Part shown: positions 15,701 to 25,863 of the stretch, in pieces | Numbering within the stretch: the stretch's first letter is position 1 | Layout: every line of letters begins with the position of its first letter | NCBI GenBank assembly: GCA_905250115.1 | Contig: CAJNOI010000063.1 | Location: 57,554 to 121,553 of the forward strand | Direction of reading: 5' to 3' | DNA length: 64,000 bases | DNA from: Adineta steineri | Lineage: Eukaryota > Rotifera > Eurotatoria > Adinetida > Adinetidae | Program-made: the position numbers and the translations under genes | Notes under the pieces: model-generated | Databases searched by the model: none | What the model was told of the DNA's origin: nothing | What the model saw: only the letters and a program-made list of their open reading frames with translations

Positions 15701-18700
15701 AATATTTCAAATATATTTTTATAAATATATTCACACATATCATTATTAAATGTATCATTATTAAGATTTTTAAATTTAATTTGTTCTTTCAAAAATTGTA
15801 AATTTGTATTTAATTGTATATCAATATATAATTGTTTATTATCAATTTCCGAATTAATTGTCAATAAAATTTGAAGAATTTCACGAAGATATATATATTG
15901 TAAATTATCATGTTCAAGTGAATAATTTAATTGATATTTAAATAATTCTTCAAAATCTTGTGGTATATTTGGTATTGTTATTGTTTTTGTTTTATCTTCA
16001 GCTATTTTTGTTATTGGAATTATTGATAATGATTCTAAATATGGATTTATATTTAATGATGATTTTAATTGATTAATAAATATTTGATATAAATGATTGA
16101 TTTCATCGGATGTTGATGTAAGATTTTGTAATAAAATTTGATAAACAATTAAATCAAATAATGTCGATGAATGTTTATTTATATTTGTAAACCATTGAAT
16201 ATTTTTAAATGAAATTTCTTTTGAAAGAAAATCGGTTATATGTTTATCATGAAGAATCTTTTTTTCTAAACGAAACATATGAAGTAAATGTGTTGTTTTA
16301 GTATGATTTGTCATATTTTCAAGAAAGTCATTTGATGGTGGTAAATAACCAAGTATACGCCATAAAATATCATAATATTGTTTTAATATTGGATTGGATA
16401 AGTTATCTAAAGTATAGAAATAAAATTTGTAGTTATATGTTGCAGAATCAAATACGAAAGTATTTACTGCTATTCGTGTAACAGTTATTTAGTCGATTTA
16501 TTATTCTAGGTTGATCCGCTGTGCTTTAATGAACTGATAAAAATCTGAAAATCCGACTATTCTAGTTGCTAAATATTTAGTTTTCTCTCTTATTCTAATC
16601 AGGACTACTATAAACTACTTCAATGAAGACGAATTCTATATTTAAACTGTTTCTATTGCAATCAGTTATTTTTACCTTTATTGATTTTTGTAAAATCTAA
16701 TTGTTCAATAAGATAATCATAGAATTTATTATAAATTGGATTATTATAAAGTGTATTCAATGCAAATCCATCTAAATAATTTGAATTATTTTTTGAAATA
16801 ATTTGATTAAAATTTGTCGTTGATGTTATATCATTTTTCGATATAATTTGTTGAATATTTTCGATAATTTCTGCTGGTATTTCATAGAAATTAAACATAA
16901 TATATTCAAATAAATTTAATAAATAACTATTTTGTTTCGTTATTTGAATAATTTGAACAAGTTCAAGAAGAATATTTTTACGTTCTTGCATTGTTAATTG
17001 ATGAAAGAAAATGAGAAATATTTGTAAATGTTCAAGTGTTAATTCATCCGATGTATTTGATATACTTTGAAGAAATTTTTTCCATAAATTATAAATTAAT
17101 TCATTATTTTTACGTTTTAATATAATTTTAAGTAAGATAATTAATGTATTTAATGAAATCTTCAATGGCCATGTTTGTTCAAATGATACACCAAGTTTTT
17201 CAAGTAGAATGTTTTCATTATCATGTGTTAATATATCATTTTGAAGAATATTATGAATAAAACGTGGTAAAACTATTGAATGTTGAATTAAATTTGATAA
17301 ATTTTCAATTTGTTCATTGGTATTCAATGTTATTTTCAGATCATTAATAACAATAGGAAAATTTTCATTAAAATAATTTTTATCAAGATAATTTAATAGA
17401 TCATAATAATCATCTTGTTCATAATAGTCATCTGAACATAAATCTACGTCTAAACAACGATTTAATATTGTTCGTTTACGATTTGTTGATGATGATAATG
17501 AACGATGAACTGTTTGTTGAGTTGTTGATGTATTTGTTAAAATTGGTTCAGTAAATAAATCTCTTATATAATAATCATCTTCACCATCTTTTTCTGTTAT
17601 TAAAAGATCAGTTGGTAATGGTGGTGCGTCAGGAATTATTACGCTTGGTTTGATTTGTATTGGTAAAGTAAGACGACGAAGAATAATTAAAAATAATTTT
17701 AATGTTTGATTTTTTTCTAAATAATGATACCGTTGTGATGATTGAAGTAAATTTGTTAAAGTAAATTTTTCTGAATGAATATCAATTGTTTGAATATTGG
17801 AATCGGAATAGGATAAATCATTGATTATTTCTCGTGTTGAAAACATAAGAATTGCAACAAGATGAATCAATAGATTATTTATTGATCTAATATAGAAAAA
17901 CAAAAAAAAAGTTAATCGGATAAAATACTTATAATCAAGCAGTGCCTAAGGCCACCGGACCCTAGTTATAAGCACTTTAGGTATGCAAACAAAACGGTCA
18001 AGTTAAGTGTACTCCAAACGGATATCTAATTTATCGCGAAAAACTCTCCCTGCAAACTGTAATCATCTGTTTTTGATTGCTCTAATAGATACTATGGACT
18101 GTACTGAGTCGACTGATGATACTCACGAGGAAAAAAGCGCATAGTTACAAACTACAATTTGTCGAAAAACTTGAAACTCGTAAACTTGGAGCTCACTTAA
18201 CTTGACCGAACCCCCTCCGCATTTTATTTTACTTACAATTTTGTTTGTTGTGTTTCATTTTGTTGATTATTTTTAAGTATTTGTTGAATACCTTTTGTTA
18301 ATAAAACTGCTAATAAAAGTTGATAATTAAAAAAAATATTTCGAGAATTTTCCAGTCGAGGTGAGTATCGTATTATATCACCGAGTTTAATACATATACG
18401 TGCTATATCATGTAAAATCTGATCATTAGTTATTATTTCATCATTATTTATTTCTAATTGAATATATTGAAATGCAATTCGTAGTGAATTTATAATAATA
18501 AGAATAAATTTATTTAAACGATATTCATCAAGTGGTTCAATAATTGGTAATTGAAATGCACGACGTAGAAAATCCAAATTATTTTTTATTGTTGATAAAC
18601 TATATTTAATAAATGAAAAAAAAGTTCAATAAAGTTTTGTTTTCATGTTACATACTTCTCTCGAAATTGTGGATGATTATTTTCGATAATATTGATATCT

Positions 18701-19755
18701 TTATGAAGAATATCATTTATATGAATATTTGTATCATTTAATAATGGCATATGAAAGAATATTTCACTGAAAGACTGTTCACCATGTAATTGTTTAAAAT
18801 AAGTTAATAAAACTTGACTCATATGCTCTAAAATGTACATATAGAGAAACTCTATCTCTAATAGAAGATAAATAGACATACTAGAAAATGTTAATTTTGT
18901 TGTTGATCCTGCTGAATGTGGTCTATCACGTTTATTTCCATTTGATATATCTTCCGAAGATGAAAAATCAAATAAACCAGTATTACATAATGAATCAACT
19001 AAACCAGTTTCACGTCGAGTTATTAATGTTTTACTTGATGAACGTAATCGACGATCTATATGAAATGAATCCAAATGGAATTTTTTTGCATATTTCGAAA
19101 TAGATTATTCTCGAACCTTCTTTATTTATTTGTGGTCCATCAAAGTTTTTAATTACTTCAAAGGAATCTTTAAGTTCCGAAGATGAAAGAAATGTTTGAC
19201 AATAACATAATGATTTAATTGCATTTAATGTTAATAACTAAAAAATACAACATCAAATTATATTTATTTAAGAACAAATGAAATAATTACTCGATTTGTT
19301 TCAGTAGTTTTCGGTAAGAGATTTTGTAAGAGATATTTTAATAATAATTTTCCTACATTAATCACATCGGTAAAATAAGAACGTTCAACTAAAAACAAAA
19401 ATAAAAAGATTAAACGAAAGAAAATTGTTTTTTAATCAAACCTCGTGTTAATCCACCAACAAGATGATATGTTGCTATAATAACAAATGAATTTAAAAAC
19501 TGTTCATTTATTGGATCTGGTCGAGTCAATAAATCTTCCCTAGAAAATTTAATAAAGAAAATTATTTAATTAAATTATGATTTTTCTAACAAACCATCGT
19601 AAGATCGATTGAATAAGTTCATTGTATTTTGTACTGTTCGTATTATCGTTTAATGTTTCAACTAATATTTTCCATTCGAATGGAGAATTCGATGGCGATT
19701 GTGGCTGTTGTTGAGAATCACCATCAGATGATGATGGAGGTGTTACAACAGTCAT
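771..19755 (-). CDS. UBR4: E3 ubiquitin-protein ligase UBR4 (p600/pushover), complete
   Basis: This is a giant N-recognin that binds degrons and attaches ubiquitin with its C-terminal module. My exons are 19595-19755, 19442-19539, 19291-19388, 19117-19237, 18656-19055, 18237-18599, 16676-17886, 15068-16406, 13541-15012, 11381-12839, 8848-10891, 7310-8788, 4879-6856, 3762-4535, 2148-3261, 1474-1668, 1191-1415, 1043-1139 and 771-986. They total 14844 bases (4947 residues; human about 5180) and all junctions keep phase. The UBR box lies around 14500-14690 and contains [20 protein letters not shown]. A central Cys-rich segment (CNSCGYCKYC) starts the exon ending at 6856. A UIM-like stretch (LQYALALSMSE) is near 9930. 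The C-terminal hemi-RING/UZI module lies at about 2150-2470, with HVCCICREGY and a HIECH motif. Eight introns exceed 250 bases and several carry foldback repeats. The identification is firm; individual splice sites are inferred. Confidence 0.96.
1845..2015. repeat. Foldback repeat in a UBR4 intron, 'CCGACTCCGA' type
   Basis: Inside the 479-base intron at 1669-2147, TCCGAGTAGAGCCCA on the left faces TGGGCTCTAACTCCGA on the right as an imperfect inverted repeat. The left part, from CTGCAGAATCG through CAACTCCGATTCCAACT, resembles the hairpin at 13044-13127, so both probably belong to one dispersed family. Confidence 0.55.
7152..7270. mobile_element. MITE copy 1 (terminal repeat AGTGGYGTAACC)
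   Basis: A 119-base element lies in the UBR4 intron 6857-7309. It begins AGTGGTGTAACC and ends GGTTACGCCACT, which are inverted repeats of each other. The same AGTTT flanks both ends (7147-7151 and 7271-7275), compatible with a target-site duplication. The inside, including AGTTCAGTAACTAAAAAATC, is nearly identical to copy 2 at about 10973-11121. It has no coding capacity. Confidence 0.75.
10931..11204. mobile_element. Outer foldback element interrupted by MITE copy 2
   Basis: GAGTAGAGACGACGCCAGGAG at the left and CTCCTGGCGCCGCCACTC at the right are imperfect inverted repeats bounding this segment of the UBR4 intron 10892-11380. The element is split by MITE copy 2: GTTCAG occurs on both sides of the insert (10967-10972 and 11122-11127), as expected of a target-site duplication. 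It has no coding capacity. Confidence 0.6.
10973..11121. mobile_element. MITE copy 2, nested in the outer element
   Basis: TCTAGTGGCGTAACC at the left and GGTTACATCACTA at the right are inverted repeats. The interior matches copy 1 at 7152-7270 over most of its length, with about 25 extra bases. The flanking GTTCAG duplication lies within the outer element, so this copy inserted after the outer one. Confidence 0.7.
11205..11340. repeat. TGTGGG-type inverted repeat in a UBR4 intron
   Basis: GAGTGTGGGCG near the left and CCACACCCACTC near the right face each other as an inverted repeat. The same GTGTGGGTG/CACCCACAC signature recurs at 28851-28888, 57861-57950, 60186-60242, 60650-60712 and 61205-61275. 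Confidence 0.45.
13044..13127. mobile_element. Short hairpin element in a UBR4 intron
   Basis: The segment is almost entirely palindromic. The left arm TGAACTGTAGAGTC followed by AAAATCCGACTCCGA pairs with a right arm whose reverse complement reads TGAACTGCAGAGTC followed by AAAATCCGGCTCCGA. Arms are about 34 bases and the loop is short. It lies in the 701-base intron 12840-13540. Confidence 0.65.
13346..13409. repeat. Second hairpin in the same UBR4 intron
   Basis: TGCAGAATCTTCC at the left and GGAAGATTCTGCA at the right are perfect inverted repeats. A smaller CCCCGTGCGGG palindrome sits between them. The unit is unrelated in sequence to the hairpin 220 bases upstream. Confidence 0.55.
17995..18208. 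mobile_element. Foldback element in a UBR4 intron
   Basis: CGGTCAAGTTAAGTG at the left and CACTTAACTTGACCG at the right are perfect inverted repeats, extending imperfectly through CTCCAA/TTGGAG. The segment fills most of the 350-base intron 17887-18236 and encodes nothing visible, so it looks like a MITE. Confidence 0.6.
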
Positions 19756-20623
19756 TGATTTTTTAAGTTTAGTACATTAACTATTCTCAAAATTTTGTCT
19801 GAAAAATAATGATCTTAATCATAATTGAATTATGGAAAAAATATATATATATGGATTTATTCTCGATTGAATACTTATTTAACTATATAAACAGAAGAGA
19901 GTTGTAGACAAAAAAAGTAATAAAAATGTCTGAAAGAAAAATAAAACTCAGGCAGTCCGATATATATAAGTAAAGTAAATAAATAGAAACAAATAAATTT
20001 GATGATTCATAGATTTAAAACCAATAGAACGATTTATTATGTTGGAAAAAGAGGTCGCTCTATTCTAACTATAGCTAATAATTACTAAATGTATGTTAAG
20101 ACCCGTCTCTATTATGAATCGTTATGGAAATTAAGTACATGGTCTTTCACGCTCTATTTGTCTATATAATGTCTCGCCCATTTAGATGAAACTGTAGAAA
20201 ATGAAAAAACTGTTTATTCTACTCATAATTATTGCACGTGTATTTGAAAGAAAACGTCATAAAATATAATAGTGATGTTTCGTTTTTTCTTCGTAACAAT
20301 AATAATAATATAGACGATAGGACATACATTATTCATTATCATTTCGTTATTGAAACGATCGATTGTACTGTGCATATATTTATTATTTATCTTCTCTTTC
20401 TAACATGTTATAATCTTAATTAGGAAGGATTACTCATAATGTTTTTTTCCCACAATAAGAAACAGACATTGTATATTACTGTCAACAACTTATCTATCGA
20501 AAATATATTTCCTTTAGGTTCGAACTAAGTCCTTTTGGGGATGGATAGAATATCTACATACGCATATAGCTATCGTCAAGATAAGTTCTTATTAGAAAAA
20601 AATTAATTTTTTTTGTAGATTAA
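19756..20623. other. Divergent intergenic region, UBR4 / YbaY-PI gene 1
   Basis: No convincing gene is seen. It must hold the promoters of both flanking genes. A TTTTTTTTGTAG acceptor-like sequence ends at 20618, just before the YbaY-PI start, suggesting a 5' UTR intron like the one of the paralogue at 38979-39038. Confidence 0.5.
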
Positions 20624-21415
20624 ATGATGAATACATTCTATCTTGCTATCGGTGCTATTTATTTATTTGTTTTAAATGGTAATTGTAAATTTCTATTTAT
20701 ATATTATATATTTTTTAATATTTATTTCTATTGAAGATGCAGCTAGTCTTCCAAAATATGAACAAAAATTAGCTATACGTGGTCGTATTATATTTCCTGG
20801 TGGCTCACGTTTACCAATTGAATCTGATGCAGTACTAACAGTTCAATTATTAGATACATCACTTGCTGATGCTCCAGCAGAAACTCTTGCTCGATCAGTA
20901 GGCAAAGCTATTCGTTTTCCAATGGCTTTTGCACTTAAATATTCACCGCGAATTTTTTCTGATGGGCACAGTTATTCAATACAAGTTACAATTAAAAATA
21001 AACAAAATGAATTATTATATATCAATGATGTTCGTATGGAAGTAATACCAATTGGTGCTGATCGAACAAAATTAATTGATATACCGGTTATACTTGTTAA
21101 AAGTAAAGAAAATTAAAAGTTTTATATAGTTATTTTAAAATATGAGCTTTAGAATCTCCACCCAAACAGAATAAAAGTCAATGGCCTGAATTAGTTGGAA
21201 AAAATGGAAACGAAGCAGTTAAGATTATTAAACAAGAAACAGGTAATCTTGTATTATGATATATAAAATTTTATATAATTAATTTAAAAAAAGGTTTTAC
21301 AAATGTCATGGTAGTCGAAGAAGGTTCATTAATTACAATGGATTATCGTGCAAATCGTGTTCGTGTATTTGTCGATAAACAAGGCAATGTAAAAGCAAGT
21401 CCTTCTGTTGCTTAA
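20624..21415 (+). CDS. Secreted YbaY/YscW-domain plus potato-inhibitor-I fusion protein, copy 1
   Basis: Exons 20624-20678, 20737-21102, 21153-21242 and 21294-21415 encode 210 residues in phase. Exon 1 is a signal peptide (MMNTFYLAIGAIYLF). Exon 2 (about residues 25-140) matches the YbaY/YscW beta-sandwich of bacterial envelope lipoproteins: a basic strand, DAVLTVQLLDTSLADAPAE, then SYSIQVTIKN and a DIPVILV end. Exons 3-4 are a potato inhibitor I (eglin/CI-2) domain: WPELVGKNGNEAVKII, loop GSLITMDYR, core RVRVFVDKQGNV. By family homology the reactive-site P1 residue is Met in ITM|DYR. There is no lipobox cysteine. The protein is probably secreted and may inhibit a chymotrypsin- or subtilisin-like protease; the role of the first domain is unknown. 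A paralogue lies at 39042-39835. Confidence 0.85.
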
Positions 21416-22231
21416 ATGATATTATCAAGTAGTAGATTAACAAGAACAATCAATCTTATATTTTATTTCGAACATTTATATGTCTACAATCTCTTCATTA
21501 GAAGAGGTAAAAATAATTGCATGAAACTCTATTTTTACACATGCTTTTTTAGAGAAACCCACATTTCTCTTTTTTATTTTTATACCAGATTCTTAGAGAA
21601 ACCCGCATTTCCTCGTTTTTATTTTATCTATAAAGTGTTTACATTGAAATTCCGTATCTTTTAAACGAAATCAGAGCGAATAGAGTTTGATTGATATTCA
21701 AAAAATTACGTGATTCTACACACAGATAAGTACAAGCTTACAAATTAACAACAACTAATAAATAATTCAACAGATTTTGGACGCTTTTTTTACTAACAAA
21801 TATTATGGTTTGACTTTCCTTTGATATTCTGTGTGTGTCACGAGAAAGAGTAGACGTCATTCTATCACATGGTGAGTTAAGTTACATTGTAACTATTGCT
21901 CGTTTTCGTTATATATACTTAGTGGCATTACTCGATTTGCATATTTAAAAGTACTTTTGTAATCTTTCAATCGATCTTTTTCATTGCATTGAAAAACCGT
22001 ATATCAATCACATAGATAACGGTTAATTAAATATCCGAGCAAATTTTTACCGCATTTTCAATCTACTTTTAGTATATATTGTCGTGTAAAAAATATCACG
22101 TTTTTCAATTGTAAGAAATTCGAATGTCATTAAAGTAGATTTATGATGAATAAACTTTAATAACTCCTCACTCTTTATTGTTAAAACAAAATAAACGAAA
22201 TTTGATTTTCATTACTTTTAATAAAAAGAAA
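21416..22231. other. Intergenic, left part, between YbaY-PI gene 1 and the transporter
   Basis: No gene is seen. A 40-base near-duplication near 21540-21620 (AGAGAAACCCACATTTCTC versus AGAGAAACCCGCATTTCCTC) lies in the 3' flank of the fusion gene. Confidence 0.5.
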
Positions 22232-22584
22232 GTTGCTCTGGCGTACCACAGATTACTCTGTAGCGACGCTTTATTTCGTCATTGCAACATGTATTTTGAT
22301 CAAATCAGATCTGTTACCTCTTGGTAAGTTGTAATAAGCGATTTTAAATTGTGATCAATAGTTAGCGACATCATGTTTGTCTTTACACATATCACATTTA
22401 AATTTACTACCGAAACACTAACGTTTGTAAGAACGAAAAAAATATCTTGTGCTACTAGTTTCTATAATAAATTGCTTATTACATTTACTCCAAGAGGTAA
22501 TTTAACTTATGCAAATATATACAAACATGTTGCGATGACGAAATAGAGTGAACAACAGAGATATCTGTAGTTTGCCAGAGCAAC
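22232..22584. mobile_element. 353-base foldback (MITE-like) element
   Basis: The left arm starts GTTGCTCTGGCG and includes TTTCGTCATTGCAACATGT. The right arm ends GCCAGAGCAAC and includes ACATGTTGCGATGACGAAAT. The arms pair over about 60 outer bases. A second paired block is inside: ACCTCTTGGTAAGTTGTAAT against ATTACATTTACTCCAAGAGG. Each arm is about 120 bases around a short centre. No coding capacity is seen. Confidence 0.7.
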
Positions 22585-23314
22585 ATTTCATTGATAATCA
22601 TTAACGTAGAAAAGTATTAAACTGTATTATATTGTAATGTATAGTGCAATTTTCGTATATAATGAAATTGGTCTTGCCTAATGATTGTTGTATATGGAGT
22701 AGTAAAATTCTATATGTTGTTGGAATACTGCTAGATTCAATGAGTGACGATCTTCTTCTCTTTAAACATCCGTGAGAATACGATAAAAAAAGAGGAACTA
22801 TGACGTCATGTTTTATAAAATACGGTGTGGATCCTAATAGGTTTAAGTCAATAACATCTGGCACTTTCAACATTTGTAATCAAACAAGAGAGCCAACATA
22901 AATTTATGTTTTGTTGACGTATTTCGTTGAACTCTAAAAAGTAATTGTACACTCAAGAAAAAACAAAGATTTGATATTTAACTCCAGTTTCTAAAACCTT
23001 TATAAACAAAGATCGATTAAACATCATTTCTTGACATATCTCACTAAGATATGAATTGATTTTGATTCAATAAAATAAATATTTCGGGTTTTATCAGCTA
23101 TTGACTATAAAATTGTACGATAATATCTCAATAATATATTTTAAATATAAAGTTGTAAAAAAAACACAACATTTGTCTAACTATAATTGATATTCCAATG
23201 ATCCATGAAATTTTACAAAGTTTATGATCATACAATTACCATTGTAAAACAAAAAAAAACGTAGAATCTCTTCATCAAGATATCACTTCTAGTTTTTCAT
23301 TGAAAGAAAAATCA
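22585..23314. other. Intergenic, upstream of the SLC22-type gene
   Basis: AT-rich, with no convincing gene. It presumably holds the promoter and 5' UTR of the transporter. Confidence 0.5.
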
Positions 23315-25266
23315 ATGTCGATACCAAAATCTAATCGTAAACGTTCACTTATTGAATTATTTCAAAAAACTTATTCTCAAGATCAACCACAAATATCATC
23401 ACCAGCAGCAAGTACAATTGATCAATTATTACATGATGCTGGTTCATTTGGTCTCTATCAAAAACTACAATTTTTTCTCGTCGGTCTTCTTGCTGTATTA
23501 CCAGCTATGACAGCATTTAGTTATGTTTTTATAGCTGCTACACCTGATCATCGTTGTCAATTGAATCTAGATAATTTTACGGATACATATAAAATACAAT
23601 CGGATATACATCAAAATTATATTAATAAATATATATCATCAGAATTAAAAGATCCAAAATGTACGATGTATGATAAAAATTTTCCGAATCGAAATACAAT
23701 CCCATGTACTCAATGGGTATTTGATGATACATTTTATAATACAACAATTTCAACTGAATGGAATCTTGTTTGTACACGTCTTCATTTAAAAGGTATAACA
23801 CAAAATGCATATATTATTGGTACAAGTGGATCATTTTTAACTGGTATTATGTCGGATAGATTAGGACGACGAACAACAATGTATTTACTTATATTACTTA
23901 TGGTTCTTGTACTTAATTCAACACAAATATTAATGCATTCAAAAATGTCAAATGATAATAAGCTAATTATATTTACTATTAGTCGATTTTTAACTGGTTT
24001 TGCTCAAACAACATATTCAATAACATTAGTTTTACTTTTAGAAATGACATCAGCTAAAAGACGTGTATTAGCAAGTAATATTCTTTCTTATTTCTATACA
24101 TTAGGTATGATACAACAACAAAAAAAACTAATCTCTTTTTTATTTTTTTTATTAATTAATATTTAGGAGAATTATTAATAATGCTTATCTATTATTATAC
24201 TCGTGATTGGTCAATAACAATGTGGATATTAACAGTATATGTTATGCCATTTTTATGTTACTATTGGTGTATACCTGAATCAGCACGTTGGCTTGTATCA
24301 TCCGGACAATTATTACAAGCACGAAAAGTTCTTCATCGTATTGCCTATGTAAATCGTCGTACATTAGCAAATTCAGAAAAAAAACTTTATGATGATTTAC
24401 AACGTGATGCACATATACGTCCAAAACGTTATTCATATACATATGTTTTAATAAGTTTAATTAAATCACCTGTTATGCGTCAACGTTGTTTAATTATATT
24501 TTATATTATGATGACAAATTTAATGGTTTATCTTGGTATTGGTATGGGTATAACAACATTAACAAAAGATCGACCCTATGAAATATTTCTTGTTTCAATC
24601 TTTGCTGAATTATTTGGTCTTTGTCTATGTCAATTTTGTGCAACTAAATTTGATAGAAAAATTCCTTTAGTACTTTTTTTTACTTTATGTTCACTATCAA
24701 TATTAATGATACCAATAACACATAAAACATATCCAATAATTAGTTTATCATCAGCTTTATGTGCAAAATTATTTATATCAGCAGCACAAGCATTATCATG
24801 GATATATACCTCGGAAACATATCCAACTGTTATACGTTCAACTGGTGTTGGTCTTACAGTTAGTATAGCACGACTTGGTGGTGTATGGGCACCACAAATA
24901 TCTCTATTAGCACAATCTGTTTGGTTTCCATTACCCTATATTATATTTAGTATAAGTTCATTTATTGCAGCACTTTTCGCCATATTTTTACCAGAAACAC
25001 GAACCAAAATAGCATTACCCGAGACTATAAAACAAGCAGAAAAACGTCATCATAGTATTCCAATGTACGGGCAACAGTTTAGTGAAATGGAAAGTGAAAT
25101 GATATATATGAATAAAAAATTATCCGTATGTCATGAAGAAGATGAAGAAGAACATCATCAACAACAACATTCTATTCATTTAGAAGATACATTACAATTC
25201 GAATCTGTTAAATCTGATGATGAATTAATGTTAACAAATAATAAACAGGAAAATAACATTTTATAA
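23315..25266 (+). CDS. SLC22-family organic ion/carnitine-type transporter (MFS)
   Basis: Two exons (23315-24104, 24167-25266) encode 629 residues. The architecture is that of SLC22 (OCT/OAT/OCTN) transporters. There is a cytosolic N-terminus ending GSFGLYQKLQF before TM1. A large extracellular loop with four cysteines ends WVFDDTFYNTTISTEWNLVC, with two N-glycosylation sequons. The MFS loop motif SDRLGRRTTMY follows TM2-3. TM6 precedes the long cytosolic loop with PESARWLVSSGQ, the SLC22 PESxRWL signature. Six more membrane segments are followed by ETYPTVIRSTGVG, LPETRTK and an acidic, His/Gln-rich cytosolic tail. It should move organic cations, anions or zwitterions across the plasma membrane; the substrate cannot be told. 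I start at the first ATG, 23315. Confidence 0.88.
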
Positions 25267-25863
25267 TTTTTATGTGTTAAATTACCGGTAAATAAATGAA
25301 ATTATCAGCATAAAATCGAGGAATTATAGTATCTAATAAGTAAATTAACGTACTGCTGTCAAGAATGTAGAGTTCAATGAGAACCAAAAAGCCATTTTGA
25401 AATGATTCAATGATAAAAAGATTTATCTAACAATTAATGACATGCGCGTATTTATTATCCATCTTAATGATTGTTTATGTTCATTAGACTAGATCATAGC
25501 ATTGAATAAGTTTAGAAATTTGAGAATATATGACATGCAAAATTCGAAAAACTTAATTCAAATTCTGTTACAGATAGATACATAAATTGATGGAAAAAAG
25601 AAAAATAAACAATGAAATAGATATTGATATATGTATATATATATGTGTGTTGCTTAATTTATAGGTTTTATATTTCATATTAGTAGAACAGAGCGAGAAA
25701 AAAAAGGAGGAAACAAGCGCACACATATAGAAAAAAAAATGAACAACAAAATTTTTTATATGACTATATGCATATGTGAGACAACACCGAGAAAAACAAA
25801 CACACACTGTTGAGTTATCGCCTGCGATAGTGGAATAAAGCTGATAAAGAATATTCTCCTCGT
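25267..25863. other. Convergent intergenic region, transporter / SRCAP 3' ends
   Basis: No gene is seen. A short TATATATATG tract lies near 25627-25646. Both flanking genes end here, so it holds two 3' UTRs. Confidence 0.5.

Noticed and set aside
23300-23314. Upstream non-ATG start for the transporter
   Set aside because: It begins with TTG. The first ATG at 23315 gives a normal SLC22 N-terminus.
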